The translations under genes and the position numbers were made by a program. DNA of 64,000 nt from Halorientalis pallida. Its GTDB lineage: Archaea > Halobacteriota > Halobacteria > Halobacteriales > Haloarculaceae. The stretch covers positions 594,389 through 658,388 of the forward strand of contig NZ_RDFA01000001.1 of the NCBI RefSeq assembly GCF_004118325.1. Direction: 5' to 3'. Below, in pieces: positions 17,706 to 25,825 of this stretch (position 1 is its first letter; each line of letters begins with the position of its first letter). Under the pieces are notes generated by a model, which saw only the letters and a program-made list of their open reading frames with translations, was not told the DNA's origin and did no database searches.

Positions 17706-18902
17706 TCACGACTCGCGGGCTCGCGTCGCGATGCCCGGGATGCCCAGTTTGAGAAAGGCCGGCACCGCCAGCGTCGCGACGGCGACTTCCAGCCCGCCCA
17801 CTGTGAGGAAGGCGGCGACGTAGCCGTACTGGTCGGCGACGGTCCCGCCGACGAGGACGCCGGCCAGGAAGCCGAGACTCCCGACGGCGTTGAACGCGGC
17901 CATCGCCACGCCACGTTGCTCGTCGGCGGCCAGGTCGGTGACCAGCGCCATCGTCGCCGGGGCCATCAGCGCGCCGATGACGCCGACGGCGACCATCGCC
18001 GCCCCGGCGAGTGCCACCGTGGGTGCGAGTCCGACGCCGATCACGACGATGCCGTACAGCGTCGACCCCACGAGGACGGGAACGGTGCGCCCGATGCGGT
18101 CCGAGAGAACCCCGAATGGGTACTGGAAGAGCGCGAACGGGGCGAAAAACAGCGCGAGCATCAGGCCCGTGCTGCCGGGTGAGAGTTCGAACACCTCCCG
18201 GAAGTAGAGGGTTCCCACGAGGGCGAAAAAGCCCGCGGTGAGTCGGTCGACGAAACCGAACGCGCAGGGGACGAGGATGGCAGGTGTCTCCCGGATCGTC
18301 TCACGGACCGCACCGAACCGGCCCCGGTCGTCGGCGGGGGCCCGGTCGGTGACCCGCGATGCGAGGAGGCCGACGACGACCAGCAGGGCGCTGGCGGCGA
18401 CCAGTGGCGCGAACGGGCTGACCTCGTACAGTTGCCCGCCAAGCGGTGCGCCCAAGGCCGTCCCGCCGCCGATGGCGATGCCGGCCGCACCCATGTTCCG
18501 GCCGTGCCCGCCTTCGAGGTCCATCAACATCGTGATCGACAGGGAGAACGCGCCGATGGTCGCGGCGCCCTGCAGGGTGCGTAGAACCAGTACGGCGAGG
18601 AAGGGGATGTCGAGTACCTGCGGGAGCCCGGCCAGCAGTGCGTAGCCGGCCGCGCCCGCGAGTGCGCCGGCGACGATGAACGGGACCCGGCGGCCGGCGG
18701 CGTCGCTGGCCGCGCCCCAGAGGCCGGCGAAGAGAACGAACGCGCCGAACTCGGCGGCGAGGAACCACATGCTCGCGTCCAGGGTCGTGTCGGCACCCAG
18801 GGCCGTCACCAGGGTGTCGATGCCAGGGTAGAGCAGCACCTGGGCCAGCAGGACGGCGAACACGACGGTCGCCAGGGCGGTGCGAGCCGAACGAGTCGTC
18901 AC
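17706..18902 (-). CDS. Major facilitator superfamily transporter
   Basis: A 398-residue protein with twelve predicted helices, started at GTG 18902. The MFS signature loop between helices 2 and 3 appears as GLWGAASDAAGRRVPFI, and its counterpart in the second half as YPFGVLSDRIGRTVPVLV. The central loop is short and charged (SRVTDRAPADDRGRFGAVRE). Related haloarchaeal proteins are annotated as drug-type efflux carriers, but the substrate cannot be read from sequence. The gene converges on hemA with 3 bases between stops. Confidence 0.92.
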   Translation of the reverse strand: MTTRSARTALATVVFAVLLAQVLLYPGIDTLVTALGADTTLDASMWFLAAEFGAFVLFAGLWGAASDAAGRRVPFIVAGALAGAAGYALLAGLPQVLDIPFLAVLVLRTLQGAATIGAFSLSITMLMDLEGGHGRNMGAAGIAIGGGTALGAPLGGQLYEVSPFAPLVAASALLVVVGLLASRVTDRAPADDRGRFGAVRETIRETPAILVPCAFGFVDRLTAGFFALVGTLYFREVFELSPGSTGLMLALFFAPFALFQYPFGVLSDRIGRTVPVLVGSTLYGIVVIGVGLAPTVALAGAAMVAVGVIGALMAPATMALVTDLAADEQRGVAMAAFNAVGSLGFLAGVLVGGTVADQYGYVAAFLTVGGLEVAVATLAVPAFLKLGIPGIATRARES

Positions 18903-18985
18903 ACTCGGGCTTCGAGCGCGGGTGAGGAAGGGATTTCGATGCCGGGAGCCCGAGATTTATTCCCCTCGCGACCGTGTACGGAGAC

Positions 18986-19264
18986 ATGGCAGAGCTGCTC
19001 AGCGACTCCGAGATCGACGTGCAACTCCCCGACGAGTGGGACCGGGACGGCGACGAGATCGTCCGAACCTACGAGTTCGATTCCTACCTCCCCGGCGTCG
19101 GGTTCGCGTCGGGTATCGGCGGCATCGCCGAGGACGCCTGGCACCACCCCGAGATCACGATCACCTGGGGCGAGGTCGAGGTCCGGCTGACCACCCACGA
19201 CGCCGGCGGCATCACCGAGAAAGACATCGACCTCGCCCAGCGGTTCGACGACGTGTACGAGTGA
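18986..19264 (+). CDS. Pterin-4a-carbinolamine dehydratase
   Basis: A 92-residue protein (MAELLSDSEIDVQLPDEW) that dehydrates 4a-hydroxytetrahydrobiopterin or a related pterin. The start at ATG 18986 is chosen over one four codons upstream. The family active-site motif is clear: EDAWHHPEITITWGEVEV followed by LTTHDAGGITEKDIDLA, with the histidine pair and the acidic residue in place. The length equals that of typical PCD/DCoH proteins. It overlaps the LWR-salt gene by 4 bases (GTGA). Confidence 0.95.
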   Translation: MAELLSDSEIDVQLPDEWDRDGDEIVRTYEFDSYLPGVGFASGIGGIAEDAWHHPEITITWGEVEVRLTTHDAGGITEKDIDLAQRFDDVYE

Positions 19265-19686
19265 CGACGCCCGGTGACGGTGCTGGTGACGGCGGCAACA
19301 GCCCGACGAGTCACGCGGAGTACGTTCTTGGCTGTCGGTTCCGGCTCGAACCGGCCCCAGCAGGCCTGCGGGCCGAACCCGCCGAGTTCGAGACGAAACT
19401 CCACCGCGAGGCCGACCCGCCCGGGGAGGACGGGTGGCTGTTCTTCCGGGACAACTGCTGGCGCGGGGAATTGAACGATCCGGACTACCTCCGGGACCTC
19501 ACCGAGGACGCTCTGGGCGTCACGGTGCTGTCGGTCGACTTCCGCGAACTCCGGACCGACGAGGCGTACCTGTCGGCGCTGAAAGCCGAGATCGACGCGA
19601 ACCTGAATCTGTTCAACGCCGACAGCACCGCCGAGGTCCTCTCGAAGTATCTCGGGTCGTCGATCCGCGTGGTCGACGACGCCTGA
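19261..19686 (+). CDS. LWR-salt family protein
   Basis: A 141-residue acidic protein from GTG 19261, overlapping the dehydratase stop. The core motif GWLFFRDNCWRGELNDP resembles the LWR-salt signature named after a conserved Leu-Trp-Arg; here the Leu position is Cys. Other features are YVLGCRFRLEP near the N-terminus and LFNADSTAEVLSKYLGSSI at the end. This family is confined to haloarchaea and has no known function. Tight coupling to the pterin dehydratase suggests shared expression. The frame is open far upstream through the dehydratase, but that part is a shadow. Confidence 0.8.
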   Translation: MTTPGDGAGDGGNSPTSHAEYVLGCRFRLEPAPAGLRAEPAEFETKLHREADPPGEDGWLFFRDNCWRGELNDPDYLRDLTEDALGVTVLSVDFRELRTDEAYLSALKAEIDANLNLFNADSTAEVLSKYLGSSIRVVDDA

Positions 19687-19739
19687 CCGAGGACTGTCGA
19701 ACCAGCACGCCTTTCTTTCGTCGTTCAGTTGTCGAAAGT

Positions 19740-19991
19740 ATGATCGAGTACGACGACAGCACGGCGATCGAAATCGAACTACCGACGGCGTTGCTGGCGG
19801 CGGTCGACGAGGCGGGTGCGGCCGGTGGGTACGACGGGCGGTCCGAGGCAGTGCAGGCGGCGCTCGTGGCCTGGGTCGACGCCGTCGAGACCGAGAGCGA
19901 GGACGGCGGTGGCGGCCTCGACGGACTCTCGGACGGGCTGAGCGACGTGGACGTCGACGTGGGTGTCGACGTGGGCGTGGACGAGGGATAG
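19740..19991 (+). CDS. Small ribbon-helix-helix-like acidic protein
   Basis: An 83-residue protein (MIEYDDSTAIEIELPTALLA). The first 50 residues fit a ribbon-helix-helix pattern: a beta strand AIEIELP, helix ALLAAVDEAGAAGGY, then GRSEAVQAALVAWVDAV. The tail is an Asp/Val/Gly repeat (DVDVDVGVDVGVD) that looks like simple sequence. It could be a DNA-binding protein, but there is no partner toxin beside it and the DNA-contacting strand is unusually acidic. Function unknown. Confidence 0.6.
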   Translation: MIEYDDSTAIEIELPTALLAAVDEAGAAGGYDGRSEAVQAALVAWVDAVETESEDGGGGLDGLSDGLSDVDVDVGVDVGVDEG

Positions 19992-20070
19992 GGAGGACGA
20001 CAGACGGACGTCCCTGGGCGTGCGAGCGGTGGGAGCCACGAGGAAGATGCCGAGCGGCAGCGAGCGGCCC

Positions 20071-20832
20071 TCACTCCGCGAACTTTCCAGGTGCGAGCGA
20101 CCAGTCCCAGTCGCGGTGGCGCAGGCGCGGGCTCGCATCGCCGGGGATCGCGCCGTACTCGCGGAGCAGGTTCCGGATGCCCGAACCGCCGCCGAAGTCG
20201 CCGCGATACCAGAGGAACAGTTTCGGGACCGTCACGACGCCGGCGTCGGGGTCGTAGTCGACGGTGGCATCGAGGTACGCGCGGGTCGCCTGGTCGAGTT
20301 GCTCGTCGATGCGGTCGGCGTCGTAGACCCGGATCGCGGGGCAACTGGTCGCCCCGCAGTTGAGGGCGAAGTGGACTCGCGGGTCGGGGTCGGAGAGGGA
20401 GTACCGGCGCTCGAAGCGGCCGGCCAGGACCTGGGGGAGGTAGCCCAGTCCGTACTTCGTGCGGGTGCCACGGACGATGCCGTGCTCGATGGCGTCCAGA
20501 CTCAGATCCGCCCCGGCGACGGTGAGGGCGGTCGCCCCGAAAAAGCGGAAAAAGCGCAACTGATTCTCGTACAGTTCGGGCCGGCGCGAGAGCAGAAGCT
20601 GGGTGCCCGCGTTGTAACAGTTCGACCAGAAGGCCAGGGCCAGGGCCGGATCGGACCGGAGCGGCTCGAGGGCGGTCTCGTCGTACTGAGCCAGTCGCTC
20701 CAGGTAGGGGTCGGGCGAGTCGCCGGTCCGGACGGCCGCGAGGAGTTCGCGGGCGCAGTCGGTCGGGTCGAGGTCGTCCGCTCGCTCGTGGACCGTCGTC
20801 TCCGCACCCAGCGGGGTCGCCCTGTCGCTCAT
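20071..20832 (-). CDS. DUF547 domain-containing protein
   Basis: A 253-residue soluble protein. The DUF547 block runs from about residue 55 to 235: LAFWSNCYNAGTQLLLSR, GVGT-like AGADLSLDAIEHGIVRGTR, DPRVHFALNCGATSCPAIRVY, YLDATVDYDPDAGVVTVPKLFLWY and IRNLLREYG. The Cys in NCGATSCP, the His in VHFALNCGA and the Asn/Tyr pair in NCYNA are the conserved positions of this papain-like-looking fold of unknown activity. There is no signal peptide. It stands alone between convergent and divergent neighbours. Confidence 0.9.
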   Translation of the reverse strand: MSDRATPLGAETTVHERADDLDPTDCARELLAAVRTGDSPDPYLERLAQYDETALEPLRSDPALALAFWSNCYNAGTQLLLSRRPELYENQLRFFRFFGATALTVAGADLSLDAIEHGIVRGTRTKYGLGYLPQVLAGRFERRYSLSDPDPRVHFALNCGATSCPAIRVYDADRIDEQLDQATRAYLDATVDYDPDAGVVTVPKLFLWYRGDFGGGSGIRNLLREYGAIPGDASPRLRHRDWDWSLAPGKFAE

Positions 20833-20965
20833 GGAAGGACGGGAGGCTCGGACGTCAAAAAGCGTTGTGCGGTCCGGTACCGGTCGCGCACACGCCCGTC
20901 GACGGATCTGCAGTCACGGCACACAGCGCCCACATCGTTAACATGTCTTCGTCGCTAGAGGGGCT

Positions 20966-22384
20966 ATGGCAAACGAGCCGACGACGCTCGCGGAGACGAC
21001 GAGTCTCTGTCCGAGGTGTCTCGAACGGGTGCCCGGGACCTACGAGGACCGGGGCGACGGGGTGCATCTGACGCGGACGTGTCCGGACCACGGAACCACC
21101 AGCCGGCAGGTCTGGGGCTCGCGCGACCACTGGGAGTGGGCCGGCGAGTTCGGTCCGGACTTCTCGACCGACGCCGACGAGGTGGACCTGACCGTCGAGA
21201 ACGACCACGCCTGCCTCGCAGTGGTCGAGGTCACGTCGGACTGCAACCTCTCGTGTTCGTACTGTTTCGCGAGTTCCGGTCCGGGCGGGAACCACCGCCC
21301 GACCGCGGAGGTCGTCGATCTGCTGGAGACCGTCAAGTCCGAGGGCGGTCCACGGCCCGTCCAGTTCTCGGGCGGGGAGCCGACGGTGCGGGAGGACCTG
21401 CCGGAGCTCGTCGAGCGCGCACGTGAGATGGGGTTCGAGCACGTCCAGGTGAACACGAACGGGCTGAAACTGGCGACGGTCGAGGGGTACGCCGACCGGC
21501 TGGCGGCGGCGGGTGTCACCGCGATCTACTTGCAGTTCGACGGTCTACGACCGGCGACCTACGAGGCGATCCGGGAGGTCGACATCGCGGCGGAAAAGCG
21601 CGATGCGGTCGAAGCCTGTCGAGAGGCGGACCTGCCGGTGGTGCTGGTACCCACTATCGTTCCGGGGACCAACGACGACGAGATGGGCGACATCGTCGAG
21701 TTCGGGATCGAGAACGCCGACGTGGTGCAGTCGATCAACTTCCAGCCGGTGGCCCACTTCGGCCGGTACGCCGAGAGCGACGGCCGTTTCCCGCTGGACG
21801 AGGTGGCGCGCCGGCTCGCGGCGCAGGTCGAGGCGCTCGCCCCACGGGACCTCCTGCCGATCCCCTGCTGTTCGTCGTACTGCCAGCTCGCGACGGCACT
21901 CAAACCCGACGGCGACGGCGGTGCGACGGCGCTGACGCAGTTTCTCGACGACGACACCTTCGACTCGCTGTCGGGACTGGTCGACGAGGGCGACTGGATG
22001 GAGTTGCTGGCGAACACGACCGCCGGGAGAGAGCGGGCCTGTTCGGCGGCGGGCTGTTGTGGCGGGATGGACCTCCCCGCAGGCGCGGCGGACCTGCTCG
22101 ATCGGGTCCTGCCGGTCTCGATCACGGGCTTCATGGACGCCGACGCCGCCGACGTGGAGCGGCTAGACAACTGCTGTATCTCCGTCCCGACGCCGGACGG
22201 CGACCTCGTGCCGTTCTGTGGCTACAACATGACGACCGAGGACGGTGACTACGCGCTCCGGAATCGTCACGACTGGGGCGGTCGGCCGGCCGTCGAGGCC
22301 CCGGAACTCGCCGATCTCGACGTGGACGACCCGCCGGCCGCCGACGGGGGCGATGGCGAGACGGTCCGCGAGGAGGGGGACTGA
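20966..22384 (+). CDS. Radical SAM enzyme of the MJ0619/Tes and TrsS type
   Basis: A 472-residue radical SAM protein. An N-terminal zinc-type module (SLCPRCLERVPG, then CPDHG) precedes the SAM core, whose cluster motif is CNLSCSYC near residue 92. Other core landmarks are VQFSGGEPTVREDLPELV, VNTNGLKLA, YLQFDGLRPATYEAI, TIVPGTNDDEMGDIVEFG and INFQPVAHFGRY. The C-terminal part has many cysteines (IPCCSSYCQL, ACSAAGCCGGM, DNCCIS, PFCGYN). This layout matches tetraether-lipid synthase (MJ0619) and the bacterial TrsS family. Haloarchaea are not known for tetraethers, so the substrate is open. A methyltransferase follows 2 bases later. Confidence 0.85.
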   Translation: MANEPTTLAETTSLCPRCLERVPGTYEDRGDGVHLTRTCPDHGTTSRQVWGSRDHWEWAGEFGPDFSTDADEVDLTVENDHACLAVVEVTSDCNLSCSYCFASSGPGGNHRPTAEVVDLLETVKSEGGPRPVQFSGGEPTVREDLPELVERAREMGFEHVQVNTNGLKLATVEGYADRLAAAGVTAIYLQFDGLRPATYEAIREVDIAAEKRDAVEACREADLPVVLVPTIVPGTNDDEMGDIVEFGIENADVVQSINFQPVAHFGRYAESDGRFPLDEVARRLAAQVEALAPRDLLPIPCCSSYCQLATALKPDGDGGATALTQFLDDDTFDSLSGLVDEGDWMELLANTTAGRERACSAAGCCGGMDLPAGAADLLDRVLPVSITGFMDADAADVERLDNCCISVPTPDGDLVPFCGYNMTTEDGDYALRNRHDWGGRPAVEAPELADLDVDDPPAADGGDGETVREEGD

Positions 22385-22386
22385 CC

Positions 22387-23091
22387 GTGCAGAATCCACT
22401 CGACGCCGCGCTGGCCAACCCCTGGGGTGCGCTCCGGCGCGTGCTGGGGGACCCCCTCCACCCTGGTGGGACCGACGCGACCCGGCGATTGCTCGACCGG
22501 GCCGACGTGGGCGCGAACACGCGACTGCTCGACGCGGGGTGTGGTGCAGGTGGGGCGCTCGACCTGGCCCGCGACCGCGGCGCACGGGCGGTCGGACTGG
22601 ACCGCGACCCGGGCGGGGACGGCGCGGTGCGGGGCGACGTGACTACACTCCCGGTCCGGGAGGACGGCGTGGACGTGGTCCTCTCGGAGTGTGTCCTCTG
22701 TCTGTCCGACGATCTGGACGCGGCGCTGGCGGAGAGTCGGCGCGTCCTCGGCCCGGACGGCCGACTCGCCCTCTCGGACGTCGTGGTCGACGGCGACGTG
22801 CCCGACCTCCCCGAGCCCGTCGCGCAGGCGCTCTGTCTCACCGGCGAGCGCGAGCGGGCGGCACTGCTCGACCGGATCGAGGGGGCGGGCTTCGCCGTCG
22901 GTGAGGTCCGCGATCACCGCGAAGACCTGCTCGCTATGCGCGACCAGGTCGCGGACGCGGTCGACTACGAGGGCCTGCTGGGGCTGTTCGGCGCGCGCGG
23001 CGACCGGCTCCTGGCGGGGATCGAGGATCTCGAAGCCGCCGTCGAGGACGGTCGGGTCAGCTACGTCTCGCTGGTCGCGACCGCGGAGTGA
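22387..23091 (+). CDS. Class I SAM-dependent methyltransferase paired with the radical SAM enzyme
   Basis: A 234-residue methyltransferase started at GTG 22387. SAM-binding motif I is RLLDAGCGAGGALDLARDRG, motif II is ARAVGLDRDPG, and DVVLSECVLCLSDDLDAAL and VLGPDGRLALSDVVV complete the fold. The cysteines in SECVLCLSDD and the ELCRLTG-like QALCLTGE recall the ArsM/TrsM branch found next to TrsS in bacteria. Two bases separate it from the radical SAM stop, so the pair is one operon and likely one pathway. Substrate unknown. Confidence 0.85.
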   Translation: MQNPLDAALANPWGALRRVLGDPLHPGGTDATRRLLDRADVGANTRLLDAGCGAGGALDLARDRGARAVGLDRDPGGDGAVRGDVTTLPVREDGVDVVLSECVLCLSDDLDAALAESRRVLGPDGRLALSDVVVDGDVPDLPEPVAQALCLTGERERAALLDRIEGAGFAVGEVRDHREDLLAMRDQVADAVDYEGLLGLFGARGDRLLAGIEDLEAAVEDGRVSYVSLVATAE

Positions 23092-23104
23092 GCGGGACGG
23101 TGGC

Positions 23105-23746
23105 CTACTCCCCCAGTCGACCCGTCGCGGCGACGATGCTCCCGCCGTAGTAGTCGTCGACCGACGCCGTGGGGAAGGTCCGCTCCAGCGCGGCCGTCAC
23201 GTCGGACTCGGAGATCCAGTTCGTACTCGCCCGAAACAGGGGGACGATCACGGGGTTGAGTGCGCGCCAGGGGAGCGACTGGAAGGGGCGGGCGTCCAGC
23301 ACCGCGACGCGGCCGCCGGGCGCGAGGACCGACCGGGTGGCGTCGAGGACGGCTTCGGGGTCGGGCATCGCGCTGAGCGACATCGCGGCGTAGGCGGCGT
23401 CGAAGGGGCCGGCGACGGGGAGTGTCGCGGCGTCGGCGCGGACGGCGTGGACGTTCCCCCAGCCCGCCTCGCTGATAGTCTCGCGGGCGCTGGCGACCAT
23501 GCCGGTGCTGTAGTCGACGCCGACGACGGTTCCCTCGGGGCCGACGCGCTCGCGGAGGGCCTCGAAGTTCGTCCCCGGGCCACAGCCGAGTTCGAGGACG
23601 CGCTCGCCCGGGTCGAGCGCGAGCGCCTCGACGCCGCGCCGGCGGAAGGTCCCCTCGCGACCGAAGAACGCCAGGCCGTAGAGGAACCGCTGCGCGCCGG
23701 TGTGGCGACTCCACCAGTCGTAGAGCCGCTGGCCGCGCGTGCTCAC
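23105..23746 (-). CDS. Class I SAM-dependent methyltransferase (UbiE-like)
   Basis: A 213-residue enzyme. The in-frame start is GTG 23746 (VSTRGQRLYDWWSRHTGAQR); the ATG at about 23799 is in another frame. Motif I is VLELGCGPGTNFEALRERVG, then VVGVDYSTGMVASARE, VRADAATLPVAGPFDAAYAA, LSAMPDPEAVLDATRSVLAPGGR and VLDARPFQ. The arrangement is like ubiquinone/menaquinone or phospholipid N-methyltransferases. It is convergent with the preceding methyltransferase (13 bases) and divergent from the decarboxylase-like gene. Substrate unknown. Confidence 0.9.
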   Translation of the reverse strand: MSTRGQRLYDWWSRHTGAQRFLYGLAFFGREGTFRRRGVEALALDPGERVLELGCGPGTNFEALRERVGPEGTVVGVDYSTGMVASARETISEAGWGNVHAVRADAATLPVAGPFDAAYAAMSLSAMPDPEAVLDATRSVLAPGGRVAVLDARPFQSLPWRALNPVIVPLFRASTNWISESDVTAALERTFPTASVDDYYGGSIVAATGRLGE

Positions 23747-23993
23747 GCTCTCACCCGGGTGACGGGAGGCCAGTCCGGCGCCGTCTGCGAGTCGGTCATT
23801 CGGGTAACCCTTCGACCGGCACCGGAAAGGGGATTTCGGCGGCTGGCGACTTCGGGCGGCGACAACACTTTCCGCGCGGGCGCTGACAGGCGCAGGCAGG
23901 GGGACGACGCCACAGCCGGGGGGCACAGTCGGAGAGTCGATCACGCTGTCGACCGGGGAGACGGTCTCGGTACCGCTATCGACGGAAGCGACG

Positions 23994-24653
23994 GTGTACG
24001 GCGCGATCTTCTCGGCCGACCGGGGAGCCGTCGACGAGTTGCTCCCCCGGGGCCTGGAACCGATCCGGGCCACGCCGCGACGGGCGGCGGTGACCTTCCT
24101 CGCCGTCGAGTACCACCGCATCGGCGACGACGCCATGCCGCCCTACGACGAGTTCAGCGTCATGTTTCCGGCCGTCGAGACCGGGGCGCGCTCCTGGCCG
24201 CTCGCGTCGCTTTTCACCCACGGCGCGTCGGGCTACGTCTGGTACCTGCCGGTCACGACCGAACCCGCGAAGGCGCTGGGCGTCGACATCTGGGGCTACC
24301 CGAAGGAAGTCGCGGAGATCGACCACGACGCCCACGTGGCCGGCCGGCGGACGACCGTCAGCGCGGAGGGCCGGGACGTGATCACGCTGGACGTGGAGCG
24401 AGCGCCGGCGATCGACCAGGTGCAGGAGGGGGCGTCTTACACCGTCGAGGACGGGACGCTCCTCCGGGAACCACTGACGCTCGACGGGAACCTCGGCGCG
24501 TGGCCGTTCTCGGCGCAGGCCGAGTGGACGCTCGGCGACCACCCGCGGGCCGACCGGCTCCGGGAGCTGGATCTGGGGTCACGGGCGCTGGCGCGGCTCT
24601 GGTTCGACGGCGAGTTCGTGATCGGGGCCGGCGAACCCGTCGGGACGGTCTGA
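23994..24653 (+). CDS. Acetoacetate decarboxylase family protein
   Basis: At least 219 residues. The ADC fold is shown by YGAIFSADRGAVDELLPRGL, PYDEFSVMFPAVETG, YVWYLPVTTEPAKALGVDIWGYPKEVAEI (the PKxxA/E block) and VTTV-like RTTVSAEGRDVITLDVE. The lysine in WGYPKEV is in the place of the family Schiff-base lysine. The first standard start codon in frame is GTG 23994, yet upstream codons from about 23940 read LSTGETVSVPLSTEAT, which looks like genuine N-terminal sequence without ATG, GTG or TTG. Homologues often have other activities than decarboxylation. The start is the uncertain point. Confidence 0.82.
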   Translation: MYGAIFSADRGAVDELLPRGLEPIRATPRRAAVTFLAVEYHRIGDDAMPPYDEFSVMFPAVETGARSWPLASLFTHGASGYVWYLPVTTEPAKALGVDIWGYPKEVAEIDHDAHVAGRRTTVSAEGRDVITLDVERAPAIDQVQEGASYTVEDGTLLREPLTLDGNLGAWPFSAQAEWTLGDHPRADRLRELDLGSRALARLWFDGEFVIGAGEPVGTV

Positions 24654-24760
24654 GTGGGGTGCGCGACGTGCTCGTGGCCGTTTCGTCCGGTGGTACGGAG
24701 CCCCGAAACGGGCAGAAGGCACTTAGTAACTAACCACGTATCTTCACAATCCCGATTCCG

Positions 24761-25396
24761 ATGGTCTCCGAGTACGACTTCTGGTTGCTCGATCTCGACG
24801 GCACGCTGGTCGACGTCCAACCCGACTACGTCAGCGGCGTGTTCGACGAGGTCGGGGACCGCCTCGGTCGCGGGTTCACCGACCGGGAGGCCGAGATCAT
24901 CTGGCACGGCCTCGGCGGCTCGCGCAACGAGCAGTTGGCCGAGTGGGGCATCGACGTGGAGCGGTTCTGGGAAACGTTCCACGACGTGGAGGACGCACAG
25001 GCTCGCGCGGAACACACCTACCTCTACGACGACGCCGACTTCGTCGCGGACCTGGACGGCCCGGTCGGCCTCGTCACGCACTGCCAGCAGTATCTCACCG
25101 ACCCCGTGCTGGATCGACTGGACATCCGAGACTGGTTCGACACGGTGGTCTGCTGTACCGAAGAGATCGGCTGGAAACCCGACCCCGAACCGGTCGAGAT
25201 GGCGATGCGTGATCTCGGCGTGGGATACAACGGGCACCAGGGGGTACTCGCGGGCGACGGCCCGCACGACATCGGTGCAGCCTGGAACGCCGGCCTCGAC
25301 GGCATCCACGTCGAGCGACACGGCCCCCACCGTCGGGGCCAGTGCGTGCTGGGCGACCACCGCATCGAGAGCTTCTCCGAACTCGGCTCTGACTGA
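24761..25396 (+). CDS. HAD-superfamily phosphatase (phosphoglycolate-phosphatase-like)
   Basis: A 211-residue hydrolase. Motif I is WLLDLDGTLVDVQ with the nucleophile Asp near residue 11 and the acid/base Asp two further on. Motif II is GLVTHCQQYL (Thr), motif III includes the Lys in IGWKPDPEPV and motif IV is VLAGDGPHDIGAAWNAGL. A helical cap lies between residues 20 and 85. A phosphoglycolate- or sugar-phosphate-type phosphatase is most likely; the substrate is not visible. It has its own upstream AT-rich stretch (TTAGTAACTAACC near 24723). Confidence 0.9.
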   Translation: MVSEYDFWLLDLDGTLVDVQPDYVSGVFDEVGDRLGRGFTDREAEIIWHGLGGSRNEQLAEWGIDVERFWETFHDVEDAQARAEHTYLYDDADFVADLDGPVGLVTHCQQYLTDPVLDRLDIRDWFDTVVCCTEEIGWKPDPEPVEMAMRDLGVGYNGHQGVLAGDGPHDIGAAWNAGLDGIHVERHGPHRRGQCVLGDHRIESFSELGSD

Positions 25397-25408
25397 ACCA
25401 CCTGCTCG

Positions 25409-25783
25409 TCACCAGTCGAACTGGGCCGCGACGACAGGCCGAAGCGCGATCACGGCGAGAACGACGGCTGCGACGCCCGCGACGGCAGCCGACCCGTAGG
25501 TGTACGGCGTCGGTTCGACCGCCCGGAACAGGACGACCGTCACGATGGCACAGCCGACGCCACAGAGGAACACCTCCAGAACCCCGAGTGCAGGCTCGTA
25601 CTCGCGGGCCAGCGACGGCCACCCGAGGTTCGTCGCGAGTGTCAGACACGCAACCGACAGCATCGTGCCGTACCAGCCCGTCAGCAGCGGGAGTGACAGG
25701 GGCGTCTCGACGACCAGCGGGAGATGTGCGAGGACGGCGAAGACGACGAACTGCTGGATCCCGTAGCACCGATCCCAGTCCAT
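25409..25783 (-). CDS. Small integral membrane protein, four helices
   Basis: A 124-residue hydrophobic protein from ATG 25783 (a GTG one codon earlier is possible). Helices: FVVFAVLAHLPLVV, MLSVACLTLATNLGW, LEVFLCGVGCAIVTVVLF and AAVAGVAAVVLAVIAL. I do not recognise the family. It converges on the HAD phosphatase gene (12 bases) and precedes the larger moeA gene's stop by 42 bases on the opposite side, same strand; it could be the last gene's downstream neighbour rather than its operon partner. Confidence 0.6.
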   Translation of the reverse strand: MDWDRCYGIQQFVVFAVLAHLPLVVETPLSLPLLTGWYGTMLSVACLTLATNLGWPSLAREYEPALGVLEVFLCGVGCAIVTVVLFRAVEPTPYTYGSAAVAGVAAVVLAVIALRPVVAAQFDW

Positions 25784-25825
25784 CACCGCGGCGCTACGAA
25801 GTGCCGGTAGTTCACTTCGGCCACC

